Numbered from the stretch's first letter, positions 8,361-16,772 are shown. The stretch is 57,429 bases of DNA from Nemertoderma westbladi (GCA_032718475.1 JAUCBJ010009000.1:1-57429), one strand, 5' to 3'. Translations and numbers: made by a program. The notes: generated from the letters alone by a model not told the origin.

Positions 8361-10865
8361 ATGAGGATCCGAATAAGAAAAGACTCAAAGGAAGTTGCTA
8401 TTGATGATTTATCGAAGTTAACAAAGATAAATGATCTTAGAAAACGAATATCTAAGGAATTGAATGTTCCTTGTGAGCGCCAGAGACTTTTATTTGCCGG
8501 TAAACAGCTGGAAGATAACCACACGCTATTTGACTATGATGTTCAGTTCAACAATGTCGTTCTGTTGATGGTCCGACCAATTGTTGTCCAAGATGAGTCA
8601 GAAACAGTTGAAGAGCCAGAAGTTGTAAACCCCACCGATAACCTCCCCCACGAAGGAGCTGATGATAAATTCCCAGGCGCGCTATTTAAAGTGGGACAAT
8701 CGGTGGATGCTCGTCTCAAAGATCTTGGTTGTTGGTACCTTGCTGAAATAACTGAGATTATACCTGTTAATGGGGTCAACGAGATTCCAGCAGTTCCTGT
8801 GGGGGTCCATAATATTTCTTCTGTTCCCAGTCCCTGTAATGGGATGAGAGAGATTGCATCAATTGTGCCTAATGGAGAAACCAGTGTTACTGATATTCAA
8901 CCCATTGATGGAATCGATGGTATTGACCCTGATATTGGGTCCACTGAGGTTAAACAAATGAATAGAGCTGCTGAGAGTGAATCTGTTAATTGTGGCATGG
9001 ATAATGAGGTCGCCGAGGTTGAACACATTAATGGAGTTACTGAGATTGATCCCATTAATGGATTCACCAAGATTGAACCTGTTAATGGAGTCACTGGTAT
9101 TACATCCATTGATGGGATCGCAGCTTCTTCTGAACACCTATATAATTATAAAGTTAAATACACTGCAGCAGATGAGGAACTGCAAGATGAGACACTTGGA
9201 TTGTGTGACATCATTCCGAGGTGTTGTCGATTGGTTGACTTCGGCAATGTAGCAGAAGGTGACAAGATTATGGTTAATTACAATCCAGGGGATGCCAAGG
9301 AAAGGGGCTATTGGTACACATTAGTGGTATCCAAGAAATCGATTGGTTCTAGAAAGAAACGCAACCTGACTGGGGAAATCCTCAGGGGGGCCATATTGGA
9401 ACCAGTTTCAGGGGCTCATATTGAGTTCATGGATGAGGTATACCGATTGGAAGACCCAATGGACCCGTTATTGGGTGAGTATGATGAGGGGATGGACTTT
9501 CGTTACAATAAACCCGAGTGTGAGGATTGTTTGGACCAGCGTTTGAGTAGATGCACCAGTTGCAGTTGTAAGGTGTGCGGAATTAAAGAACACCTCAAAG
9601 AGACGATTATGTGTGATGAATGCGATGCAGCAATCCACATCTACTGTTTGAATCCCCCACTTCAGTGTGTCCCAGAAGGGGACTATTATTGCGATGAATG
9701 CAAGCATGATGTTGATGCTGTGGTTAATGCCGGAAAGGCATTACCAAAGAGTCTGAAGAAGAGTAAGATGCCATCAGCCACGAGTAAAGGGCAACGGGAC
9801 TGGGGCTCTGGGATGGCGTGCTCTGGACGCACCAAGGTGTGCACTATAGTAAATACAAACCACTTTGGACCAATACCAGGAGTTGAGGTGGGCTCCAGCT
9901 GGATGTACCGTCTGCAGTGCTCAGAGGCTGGAGTGCACAGACCACCAGTATCAGGAATACATGGCAAACAGAGTGTAGGTGCTTTTTCTATTGTTCTTAG
10001 CGGAGGCTATGAAGGGGACAGAGATGATGGAGAAGAGTTCTACTATAGTGGGTCTGGAGGGAGGGACCTCAGTGGCAATAAACGCACCAATGTGCAGAGT
10101 AAGGATCAGTTGCTTACTGCGAGTAATCTTGCACTAGCTTTAGTTTGCAATGCGCCAAAAAATGAGAGGGGCGCAAAAGCAGAGAACTGGCGTGCCGGAA
10201 AGCCAGTCCGAGTTGTCCGGTCTGCAAAGAACAAGCACTCGAAGTTTGCTCCCACATTAGGAGTTCGTTATGATGGAATCTACAAGCTGGTTCGATATTG
10301 GCCAGAAAAAGGACCGTCGGGGTTCATTATTTGGCGTTATTTCTTTCGAAGAGATGACGAAGTCCCGGCACCGTGGACACAACTCGGTAAAAGAAGGATT
10401 GAAGAGTTGGGGCTCCAACTTCAGTACCCCGAGGGAAAGGAGAATAAAAATGAAACACCAACCAATTCGAAACGCAAACGAGATGAGGATGTTATATCGA
10501 ACACAACGAAGAAACCTAAAGTCCGAGTTTATAATTTACCCCCAGCTATAAAAGATCTTATTGAATTGGATTCGGTTAATAAGAAGATGTGGAGATGCCT
10601 TGCGACGTCCAATGAGAACCACCAGCATTTCCTACAACGTGTTCAGGATGCCTTTATCTGTGTCTGTTGTCAGGATATACCCAGGAAGCCAGCCACCCTA
10701 CCCTGTTTACACAATGTGTGTGTGGGATGCCTGCGACGTGCTTTCGATAGCGGCGACCGCCGTTGTCCCACATGTCGTTTTGATTTGGCTCCCGATTACA
10801 AAGCAGTAACAAACGCCGAGTTTCAGGATGTTCTGACTGAATTGTTTCCCATTCTGAAAAGTTAA
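8361..10865 (+). CDS. UHRF1-like: UHRF1-like E3 ubiquitin ligase and epigenetic reader, intronless
   Basis: This 834-residue protein has the full UHRF order. A ubiquitin-like domain spans 1-76. A tandem Tudor domain (TTD) spans about 104-366, split by a long repeat insertion at 134-256. A PHD finger spans about 387-450 (CKVCG, MCDECDAAIHIYCL, CDEC). An SRA/YDG domain spans about 501-665 (FGPIPG, GVHRP, GGYEGD, GSGGRDLSGNKR, YDGIYKLVRYWPEKG). A basic linker KRKRDED lies near 704. A C3HC4 RING spans 768-805. In known UHRF1 the SRA flips 5-methylcytosine at hemimethylated CpG, TTD-PHD reads the H3 tail, and the RING ubiquitinates H3 to recruit DNMT1. An in-frame TGA lies two codons upstream (8355-8357), which fixes the start at 8361; position -3 is A. 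Human UHRF1 is 793 residues and its gene is split by introns, whereas this copy is one uninterrupted frame, which suggests a retrocopy that stayed intact. The SRA pocket Asp (553) and NKR finger (573-575) are kept. Compared by eye with the human TTD cage, Asp145 aligns with Leu119, Phe152 with Tyr126, and Tyr191 with Ala270. Paralogue UHRF2 cannot be excluded. Confidence 0.93.
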   Translation: MRIRIRKDSKEVAIDDLSKLTKINDLRKRISKELNVPCERQRLLFAGKQLEDNHTLFDYDVQFNNVVLLMVRPIVVQDESETVEEPEVVNPTDNLPHEGADDKFPGALFKVGQSVDARLKDLGCWYLAEITEIIPVNGVNEIPAVPVGVHNISSVPSPCNGMREIASIVPNGETSVTDIQPIDGIDGIDPDIGSTEVKQMNRAAESESVNCGMDNEVAEVEHINGVTEIDPINGFTKIEPVNGVTGITSIDGIAASSEHLYNYKVKYTAADEELQDETLGLCDIIPRCCRLVDFGNVAEGDKIMVNYNPGDAKERGYWYTLVVSKKSIGSRKKRNLTGEILRGAILEPVSGAHIEFMDEVYRLEDPMDPLLGEYDEGMDFRYNKPECEDCLDQRLSRCTSCSCKVCGIKEHLKETIMCDECDAAIHIYCLNPPLQCVPEGDYYCDECKHDVDAVVNAGKALPKSLKKSKMPSATSKGQRDWGSGMACSGRTKVCTIVNTNHFGPIPGVEVGSSWMYRLQCSEAGVHRPPVSGIHGKQSVGAFSIVLSGGYEGDRDDGEEFYYSGSGGRDLSGNKRTNVQSKDQLLTASNLALALVCNAPKNERGAKAENWRAGKPVRVVRSAKNKHSKFAPTLGVRYDGIYKLVRYWPEKGPSGFIIWRYFFRRDDEVPAPWTQLGKRRIEELGLQLQYPEGKENKNETPTNSKRKRDEDVISNTTKKPKVRVYNLPPAIKDLIELDSVNKKMWRCLATSNENHQHFLQRVQDAFICVCCQDIPRKPATLPCLHNVCVGCLRRAFDSGDRRCPTCRFDLAPDYKAVTNAEFQDVLTELFPILKS
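8760..9128 (+). repeat. In-frame 30-bp minisatellite inside the UHRF1-like Tudor domain
   Basis: Residues 134-256 consist largely of decayed 10-residue units of the form P-(I/V)-(N/D)-G-(V/I)-T-x-I-(D/E), for example PVNGVNEI, PIDGIDGI, HINGVTEID, PINGFTKIE and PVNGVTGI. At DNA level the unit is about 30 bp around ATTAATGGAGTTACTGAGAT. The best-preserved copies are at 9021-9120. The insertion lies between the two halves of the first Tudor barrel, where human UHRF1 has a loop of roughly 25-30 residues. It keeps the frame, and no stop arises despite sequence decay. Confidence 0.85.
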
Positions 10866-11640
10866 ATCTACCAAAGTGTTGTTTACTGGTTGCGATGGAT
10901 ATTATCAGTATTATTATCTCAGCTTATACAGTAACGTCGACTCGAAAATATTAAGCAATGTGTTTGCAATACTTTAGTGTAAATGTAACCAAACCAAGTT
11001 GTAGCAAACAAAACCATTCGATTGTCATTGTATAGACTATTTCAATATTAATTAATCAACCATATTTGGTATATTTTATCAATTATGTCATATCCCACAC
11101 AAATTGTTGACTCTGATCCATTGTAATATTGAGGCAGTTTGTCTCTTTTCTTTTTAGCGAATTAAATATAATCGTTTCACAATCAAATTGATGTGCCTAT
11201 TATTTCTCATAATAACAATTTAAAAATTAAAGACAAAAAACTAAAGGAAAATTCATTGCCTTCTCGCTTTCTATTTATAGTGCTTTTTAGGTTTTTTTTA
11301 TTTTCAGCATTGCTTTCTAGTAAATATTCAGATCTTTTTATTACTGAACTGCTTGATGGGTTTATATATATTATGCATTTGATACACTTTTAAGAAATAG
11401 CTGAGATATATTGGGGCTCGTATTTTGCATGTTTTTCCATCATATACACTCAGAGACGAAAGATAATACCACTAGGTCTTCGGGTGTTTTTCCCTGTCGC
11501 TACTAATGACCCCACCTCCATTTTGAAATACTTGAGCAGTTGTTGAATTTTATTTTTTTATTTAAAGAATAACAGTTACTTTAAGTTACTTTATCTAATA
11601 ACTAATTACAATATGTGGAGCATAGGTGTATTCGTATATA
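10866..11640 (+). other. 3' flank of the UHRF1-like gene
   Basis: This is AT-rich non-coding sequence. A possible polyadenylation signal, ATTAAA, lies at 11161-11166. A-rich sequence follows at about 11215-11255 (runs of A broken by T, G and C). That could be a decayed poly-A tract of a retrocopy, but it is too degenerate to be sure. No clean poly-A tail and no convincing flanking target-site duplication are seen. Confidence 0.4.
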
Positions 11641-11655
11641 TAATATAATGTTACT

Positions 11656-11661
11656 TTTATT
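11656..11661 (-). promoter_or_regulatory. Polyadenylation signal of the double-Kazal gene
   Basis: On the minus strand this is a canonical AATAAA, about 100 nt downstream of the Kazal gene stop codon (11764-11766). Spacing and strand fit a short 3' UTR. Confidence 0.65.
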
Positions 11662-11763
11662 GTCTAACGAGTAACTAGGCCTACACAGGTGTACATTTGA
11701 GTTAATCAATGTATTTGTTTATAGTTTCAAAAAGCTCCACTCTTCCATTCAGCTTGTATTCCC

Positions 11764-11916
11764 TCAACAGGATCCCTTATGAGAAATATTCACGAGATTT
11801 GTTCTCCTGTGTTGGCAAAGAACGCACAGAGTGCCGTATGTCTGCCCGTCTGTGCCGCATACCGGGTTCCATTCTCGCGTGCAGCCGGGTAGAGAATCGT
11901 AGAGAGAGCAGTTCGG
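11764..11916 (-). other. Double-Kazal gene exon 3: Kazal module 2 and stop
   Basis: The acceptor CTGTAATTTTTAG ends at 11917. The exon starts in phase 0 with Pro-Asn-Cys and runs 50 codons to KGSC and a TGA stop. Cys occur as NCS, GCT, VCG, LCV, LCQ and SC-stop, the classical SPINK-type layout, with WNPVCGTDGQTYGTLCVLC in the middle. A 102-codon plus-strand open frame over the same region is a shadow. Confidence 0.85.
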
Positions 11917-13806
11917 CTAAAAATTACAGAAAGCGTTGTAATTTATTCAATAATTTAATTATATCATTGTGTGAAATGTATAAGAGTTATCCACTGTTAA
12001 AGAGTATGACCCTGTAACCCTAAATGCGCCCTTTTCAAAGAACACGTAATTTTGTTTCATGAACAAACTGGTGAACTGTTTCGTGTTTCACTGTTTCGTG
12101 AACTTATCGGCGTTCTGAATGCTTAATAAATAATAATGTTATTAATCACTTTAATATTGTAATGGTTTATAAATATTTATTAAATTAATATCCATTTATG
12201 GAAGTAATAGAAGTTACTACATCAACTTTAAGGTAAAATATCCTACACTTAGCATACGATGACCACTCTATAAAAGTGTTCTAGAAGTTTATTGTTTCTT
12301 AGTTAATAATGACTTTACAGCGATCCGACTTTTATTTAGGTCATGCGCAAGAGCACCGAAGTTGAAAATATATGAAATTGGCATTATTCCACGTTTAAGA
12401 CTCTTGTATATATATGTAAACTTTCCTCGTTGCGCTCGCTCAGTACAAAATACATTGAGAAATAAAGTGCTTCTTTTCACAGAATGATATAAATAGTTAT
12501 ATTTAATTGTGATGTAATATTCTATATTTTGAATATAAAAATAAATATTCGATTAAAATAATTAAAATATTCGATGAATTTATATATTTATTAATATTAA
12601 TACAATAATAAAGAAAAAGAAATAAATAAATTTATGGGTCTGGTGCTGAGTACAATCACGCCACCGAGACCATCATCGCCAAACACCGAGACCAAAAGGG
12701 TGCGAGCGAGAAAGGGGCCTTGCGAGTGTTTTGTGGATGTCAGGCGGCGTTTGGAGTTCTCTATGCCTTCGCGATGGTCTGGCCAGTCTCGTTTAGTTTG
12801 GTGGCCGTGGGTTTCATAAATAATATGTTGTATTATTGGATTTTAATCATTGTTTAAAAAATTGAATATTATTGACCAAATGTAATGTGAGTTAGTAGGC
12901 CTACCTACAGGTTATTATAATTAATAAAAATAATATTGCGATAATTAAATAAATATTTACTTACAATATATCCACCACAGGGACCATCGTAAGCCTGTAA
13001 ATAATTAAATAAAATATATTGTACTGGTGCCCCACACGACACCCCCCACCACACCCTCGGTTATCGGGTTGCCGACTGTGTAGGCCTACTGATATCTACC
13101 CAATTGTACCTAAATGCAAAGTACACCTGTTACAAGAACCTATACTAAAAAGAGGTACAAAACATACCTTCTGTACATGAACCTAAATTTAACTAAGTCA
13201 AACACAATGCAAGTGCACCTTTTTTTCTCCTGTATAATACAGCACACCGCGACACACAATACGGTATGTGTAAATACTGTAGGTGTACCTTTGTATAATA
13301 AACTGAACCCACCTTTGCTAGTCTTTCGGCAGCGGGATCTCCAAGAATTTGATCTGTACAAATAGACACCTCCATCGCGCATCTGTTCGGATAAGTCTTT
13401 CCGTCTGTACCACATTTAGGATCGAACTCCAATGTGCACGGCCTCTCACAGGGATTGGCAAATCTTCCTTGACATATGGTAATTGAACCTGAGGACACAA
13501 AACAAACATAAGAAGTCGGTTTAGACCTAAATGACACTGAAAAGCAAAGTGAAGGGCCAATAGTTATTCGATTCATCATATGAATTTAATATAATAAAAT
13601 AATGCAATAATAAAAATATATTTTTACTGTACAGGTTCTATTTGGAAAGAAAACCATACCAATACTAATAACGCTAATAATAATTAAATATATTAAGAAA
13701 AACAATTAAAATATAACTAAAGTTACTATTACTAATTATTAGTACCTTGCTTACCAATAAGAAGTGTAAATAAAGCAGTTTGGGTGTAGAATGCGAATGT
13801 TTTCAT
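11764..13806 (-). CDS. Secreted double-Kazal serine protease inhibitor, three exons
   Basis: Joining 13806-13755, 13488-13313 and 11916-11764 on the minus strand gives 381 nt, or 126 residues plus stop. The two introns match in phase (phase 1, then phase 0), and both have GT-AG ends. The product begins with a hydrophobic signal peptide, MKTFAFYTQTALFTLLIG, followed by two six-cysteine Kazal modules with the hallmarks CGTDGKTY and CGTDGQTY, and ends with a C-terminal Cys directly before the stop. In Kazal domains the residue two after the second core Cys is the P1 specificity residue. Here it is Leu in module 1 (PCTLEF), suggesting a chymotrypsin-, elastase- or subtilisin-like target, and Arg in module 2 (GCTREW), suggesting a trypsin-like target. 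The second module resembles pancreatic secretory trypsin inhibitors (SPINK) in its CVLC spacing. Role: extracellular protease control or defence (inference from the family). Exon structure is read by eye, and an additional exon in intron 2 is possible. Confidence 0.85.
11917..13312 (-). other. Intron 2 of the double-Kazal gene
   Basis: This is a 1,396-bp AT-rich interval between Kazal exons 2 and 3. Apart from the GC-rich island at 12632-12815 and two TAGGCCTA octamers (12896 and 13081), nothing recognisable is seen. Neither strand shows a third Kazal signature (CGTDG-x-TY). Confidence 0.6.
12632..12815. other. GC-rich island of unknown origin inside intron 2
   Basis: About 180 bp near 55% GC sits in sequence that is below 30% GC on both sides. 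One frame is open on each strand: plus 12634-12819, 61 codons (RKGPCECFVDVRRRLEF and similar), and a longer minus frame. Neither matches a family I recognise. Candidates are a SINE-like dispersed repeat, a cryptic exon or an insertion. Its left flank on the plus strand is a long A/T-rich run. Confidence 0.4.
13313..13488 (-). other. Double-Kazal gene exon 2: Kazal module 1
   Basis: The acceptor is TTTGTGTCCTCAG just above 13488 and the donor is AAG/GTGGGT at 13312. The 176-nt exon encodes six Cys in the order ICQ, PCE, PCT, KCG, RCA, SIC. There are seven residues between the third and fourth Cys and ten between the fourth and fifth, as in Kazal folds. The C4-to-C5 spacing of six resembles follistatin/agrin-type modules, so the last Cys of this module may pair unconventionally. 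Without splicing the frame runs on to a stop at 13193, which is what a naive scan would report. Confidence 0.85.
13755..13806 (-). other. Double-Kazal gene exon 1: signal peptide
   Basis: The ATG (13806-13804) has A at -3. It is followed by 17 codons of Lys-Thr and then mostly hydrophobic residues, with one G left over before a strong donor GTAAGCAAG at 13754. The leftover G joins GT at the start of exon 2 to make Gly. The exon is 52 nt, too short to stand out as an open frame. Confidence 0.8.
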
Positions 13807-13815
13807 TTTTATATC

Positions 13816-14320
13816 CAATTACACTTATTAATTCAATTAGTAAGTATTTGTTTGTATAAACCAGGTTCGTATTAAATATTATTATGTATTATTATTTAAT
13901 TTATGATATGATGGAGTGTTAAGAATTAAGCTAAATATTAATAAATAAATAAATATTTATAATGAATATTATTTGTCAATATAATGAACTATTTGCTTCA
14001 TGTCTTGTATAATTATTGTGCACTGTGCGGAACAGTAGGCCCCTACTAACTGTTATGAAACATTGACTTTATTACCAACATATGGTGTAAAATATTAATA
14101 ATACAGACAGACATTGACTTTAACCGACAGGGTAATTTAGTAAATTAAATATAATGTAATTGATTAATTAATACTGTAGTTAGTAGAGAAATTGATTGAA
14201 ATATAATTGAATTAATACACGAGAAATTGATTGAAAATAATTGAATTAAAATATGAGTGGCTAAAAAAGAAATAACTATTTGGTAGGGTTGGGATATTAA
14301 GTTAAAACTAACTGTTATAA
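13816..14320. other. AT-rich spacer, upstream of the double-Kazal gene
   Basis: Very AT-rich, with ATTAAT, AATTGATTGAAAT and AATAAATA words. An AAATTGATTGAAA-like word is repeated near 14189 and 14223. No gene is seen. The promoter of the minus-strand Kazal gene should lie near 13816-13900, but no convincing TATA box at the right distance can be pinned down. Confidence 0.4.
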
Positions 14321-14322
14321 AT

Positions 14323-14344
14323 GGGGGGGGGGGGGGGGGGGGGG
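14323..14344. repeat. Poly-G tract, 22 bases
   Basis: An uninterrupted run of 22 G lies in AT-rich DNA, starting right after ATAAAT. It is the second long G run in the window. Its exact length may be unreliable. Confidence 0.9.
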
Positions 14345-14798
14345 CAGTGCATCAAATAATAAAACTGTTAACATGCATGGTTAAGAACAGTTACGATAAA
14401 TTAATTTTGTTTATTTATTTATATTTAACATTACAAGTGGTGATGTGAATTTTATTACGATATGGATATTAGCATAGTATCCGCATATCATATAACAAAC
14501 TTTTGTTTGCCTATTACCACACCATATTGTGTATTTATTTTGTCCAAAACACAAAGTCCACAGGTAAGGCTGTAGGCCTGGTTGAGAATGTTCTGTGTAA
14601 AATAAACACATTTTCCTACCTCTTCCGCAATCCTCTGTAGTTATGCTGTTGTGCTCCACACCCAGGGAGGTTAAACTTTGTTTAACAGATAATTTATTAA
14701 TCGCAATAAACAAATATGTAGATTTACAAAGGAACACTTTTGAATAGATGTTGGTTCGGTAGATTTAAAATATAGAATGCAATACAATATGATAATAG
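14345..14798. other. AT-rich spacer without recognised gene
   Basis: A 108-codon minus-strand frame (14411-14737) shows no family motif, lacks a signal peptide and has AT-driven composition. I do not call it a gene. Confidence 0.4.
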
Positions 14799-14806
14799 GA
14801 CTGACT
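14799..14806 (+). repeat. Target-site duplication, left copy
   Basis: GACTGACT lies immediately before the hAT-like left terminus and is identical to 15316-15323. Confidence 0.85.
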
Positions 14807-15315
14807 CAGAGATGGACACGGCCCAGTTTTTCACTGCCCGGGCACGGCCCGTCTCGTTGGGTCTTGGCCGGCCCCAGACCGGCCCGGCACGGCACGGCAC
14901 GGGCACGTTAATTTTCTAAAAATTACAGCAAAAAATACAATTTTCTAAACTCTACTTAAGTAATTTGTATGCGAGTCTGAGAATGTAGCAATGGTACATT
15001 ACAAAGTTAAACAAAGGCACAAATAAACCATGAAACAACCCTAGTTACAGGAAAATGAAATAAAGATATTAATTAATATAGATATTAAATATAATTTCGT
15101 GGTAAAAAATCTGAAACAAAAATTTACATGTGCATTTACATGTACATTTACATGTACATTTAAATGTACATTTACATGTTAAATTAGTGTTTTGTTAACC
15201 AGATAATATCATTATTCAACATTAGCGGGCTTTCCAATATCTACATACGTAGAATGCGGCCCAAACCTGGCCCGCGCGCCCACGGCACCACGGGCCCGGC
15301 CCGTGTTCATCTCTG
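14807..15315. mobile_element. Non-autonomous hAT-like DNA transposon, 509 bp
   Basis: The left end reads CAGAGATGGACACGGCCC. The complement of the right end reads CAGAGATGAACACGGGCC, giving 16 matches in 18 and a classical hAT terminus (CAGNGATG). An exact 8-bp duplication, GACTGACT, flanks the element, which is the hAT target-site length. GC-rich subterminal blocks (GGCACGGCACGGCACGGGCAC on the left, GGCCCGCGCGCCCACGG on the right) enclose an AT-rich centre. There is no transposase, so it would have been mobilised in trans. The intact duplication and well-matched ends suggest a fairly recent insertion. Confidence 0.88.
15124..15179. repeat. 12-bp tandem repeat inside the hAT-like element
   Basis: About four and a half copies of ACATGTACATTT are present with single-base changes. 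The unit includes the palindromes ACATGT and TGTACA, so the block is largely self-complementary. Confidence 0.8.
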
Positions 15316-15323
15316 GACTGACT
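15316..15323 (+). repeat. Target-site duplication, right copy
   Basis: GACTGACT follows directly after the hAT-like right terminus. Confidence 0.85.
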
Positions 15324-15823
15324 ACTTTATAGGTATACAGAAGGTATGAAAAAAACGAATAAACTAGGCCGATTGTAATTAATACTGTATAATCAAGATC
15401 AACATACCGATTGCCCGCCCACTCCATCTCAAAATCAAACTTGAAAAAATTGGCAGCACTTTTACTAGATGGTTGTCACTTTTTCGTTACTAAGCATTTC
15501 AAATCTAAAAATAGACCGACTAGCAGCTCGGTCGCCTCGTTACCTCTCGTTATAATAACCGCTTCTTTAATCTCGTGGATTGTAACATCTTTTCTGTGGC
15601 CGACATCTGTCGTCATATGATTCCATATGATTCCGTCATATCATTGTCATATTAGTCTAAATACACCCTAAATACACCCTAAATACACCCTATGATATGC
15701 CCTACCCCCTACTGTATGATATGAAATTCCACCGTATTTAGATTCAGTCCCCACTTTGTTTATGCGAAGCTGCACAGTAAATAACTAGCCAATAAGGACA
15801 GAATAATTATAATTGTTCGCTAA
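15324..15823. other. Spacer between the hAT-like element and the satellite
   Basis: No gene is called. A plus-strand 69-codon frame at 15411-15620 has no recognisable motif. At 15659-15691 there are three perfect copies of AAATACACCCT, and CATATGATTC is doubled at about 15614-15633. Satellite homology begins at about 15824. Confidence 0.45.
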
Positions 15824-16565
15824 GGTTGGTTTCCATACCAACAAACACCCAATCAAGTTTGTTTCTACGACTTTTGCAAACTCGTTCGAACGACTTTACA
15901 AAACTTTGGGAAACAAATATAATTGGCTGGAGTGGTTTCTATACCAACAAACACCCAATCAAGTTTGTTTCCACGACTTTTGCAAACTCGTTCGAACGAC
16001 TTTACAAAACTTTGGGAAACAAATATAATTGGCTGTGGAGTGGTTTCTATACCAACAAACACCCAATCAAGTTTGTTTCCACGACTTTTGCAAACTCGTT
16101 CGAACGACTTTACAAAACTTTGGGAAACAAATATAATTGGCTGGAGTGGTTTCTATACCAACAAACACCCAATCAAGTTTGTTTCCACGACTTTTGCAAT
16201 CTCGTTCGAACGACTTTACAAAACTTTGGGAAACAAATATAATTGGCTGGAGTGGTTTCTATACCAACAAACACCCAATCAAGTTTGTTTCCACGACTTT
16301 TGCAAACTCGTTCGAACGACTTTACAAAACTTTGGGAAACAAATATAATTGGCTGGAGTGGTTTCTATACCAACAAACACCCAATCAAGTTTGTTTCCAC
16401 GACTTTTGCAAACTCGTTCGAACGACTTTACAAAACTTTGGGAAACAAATATAATTGGCTGGAGTGGTTTCTATACCAACAAACACCCAATCAAGTTTGT
16501 TCCCCCGACTTTTGCAAACTCGTTCGAACGACTTTACAATACTTTGGGAAACAAATCTAATTAGC
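15824..16565 (+). repeat. Left-edge satellite monomers, divergent type
   Basis: The first seven units carry TTTCCACGAC where the bulk has TCCCCCGAC, and the first six carry AAATATAATTGG where the bulk has AAATCTAATTGG. One has a +2 insertion (GGCTGTGGAGTGG at about 16030). The TTTCCACGAC state returns only sporadically (near 45424, 51155, 55400 and 55610). Edge units that escape homogenisation are expected at satellite borders. Confidence 0.85.
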
Positions 16566-16772
16566 TGGAGTGGTTTCTATACCAACAAACACCCAATCAA
16601 GTTTGTTTCCACGACTTTTGCAAACTCGTTCGAACGACTTTACAAAACTCGGGGAAACAAATCTAATTGGCTGGAGTGGTTTCTATACCAACAAACACCC
16701 AATCAAGTTTGTTTCCACGACTTTTGCAAACTCGTTCGAACGACTTTACAAAACTTTGGGAAACAAATCTAA

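Noticed and set aside
8543-9967. Antisense and alternate-frame ORFs over the UHRF1-like gene
   Set aside because: They are shadows of the conserved frame. Their composition follows from the sense codons and the 30-bp repeat.
11709-12017. Plus-strand 102-codon open frame
   Set aside because: It is antisense to Kazal exon 3, which has clear Cys spacing, a CGTDGQTY motif, a splice acceptor and a stop on the minus strand.
12634-12819. Protein-coding gene in the GC island
   Set aside because: The 61-codon frame has no recognised motif, the opposite strand is equally open, and it lies within an intron.
13193-13579. Single-exon reading of the minus-strand Kazal frame (128 codons)
   Set aside because: The Kazal homology lies only in 13313-13488 and is bounded by good splice sites. 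The flanking codons show no homology, and splicing gives a signal peptide and second module in phase.
14411-14906. Minus-strand ORFs of 108 and 60 codons
   Set aside because: They show no family motif, signal peptide or splice context. The second overlaps the hAT-like GC-rich terminus, which accounts for its Arg/Pro-rich sequence.
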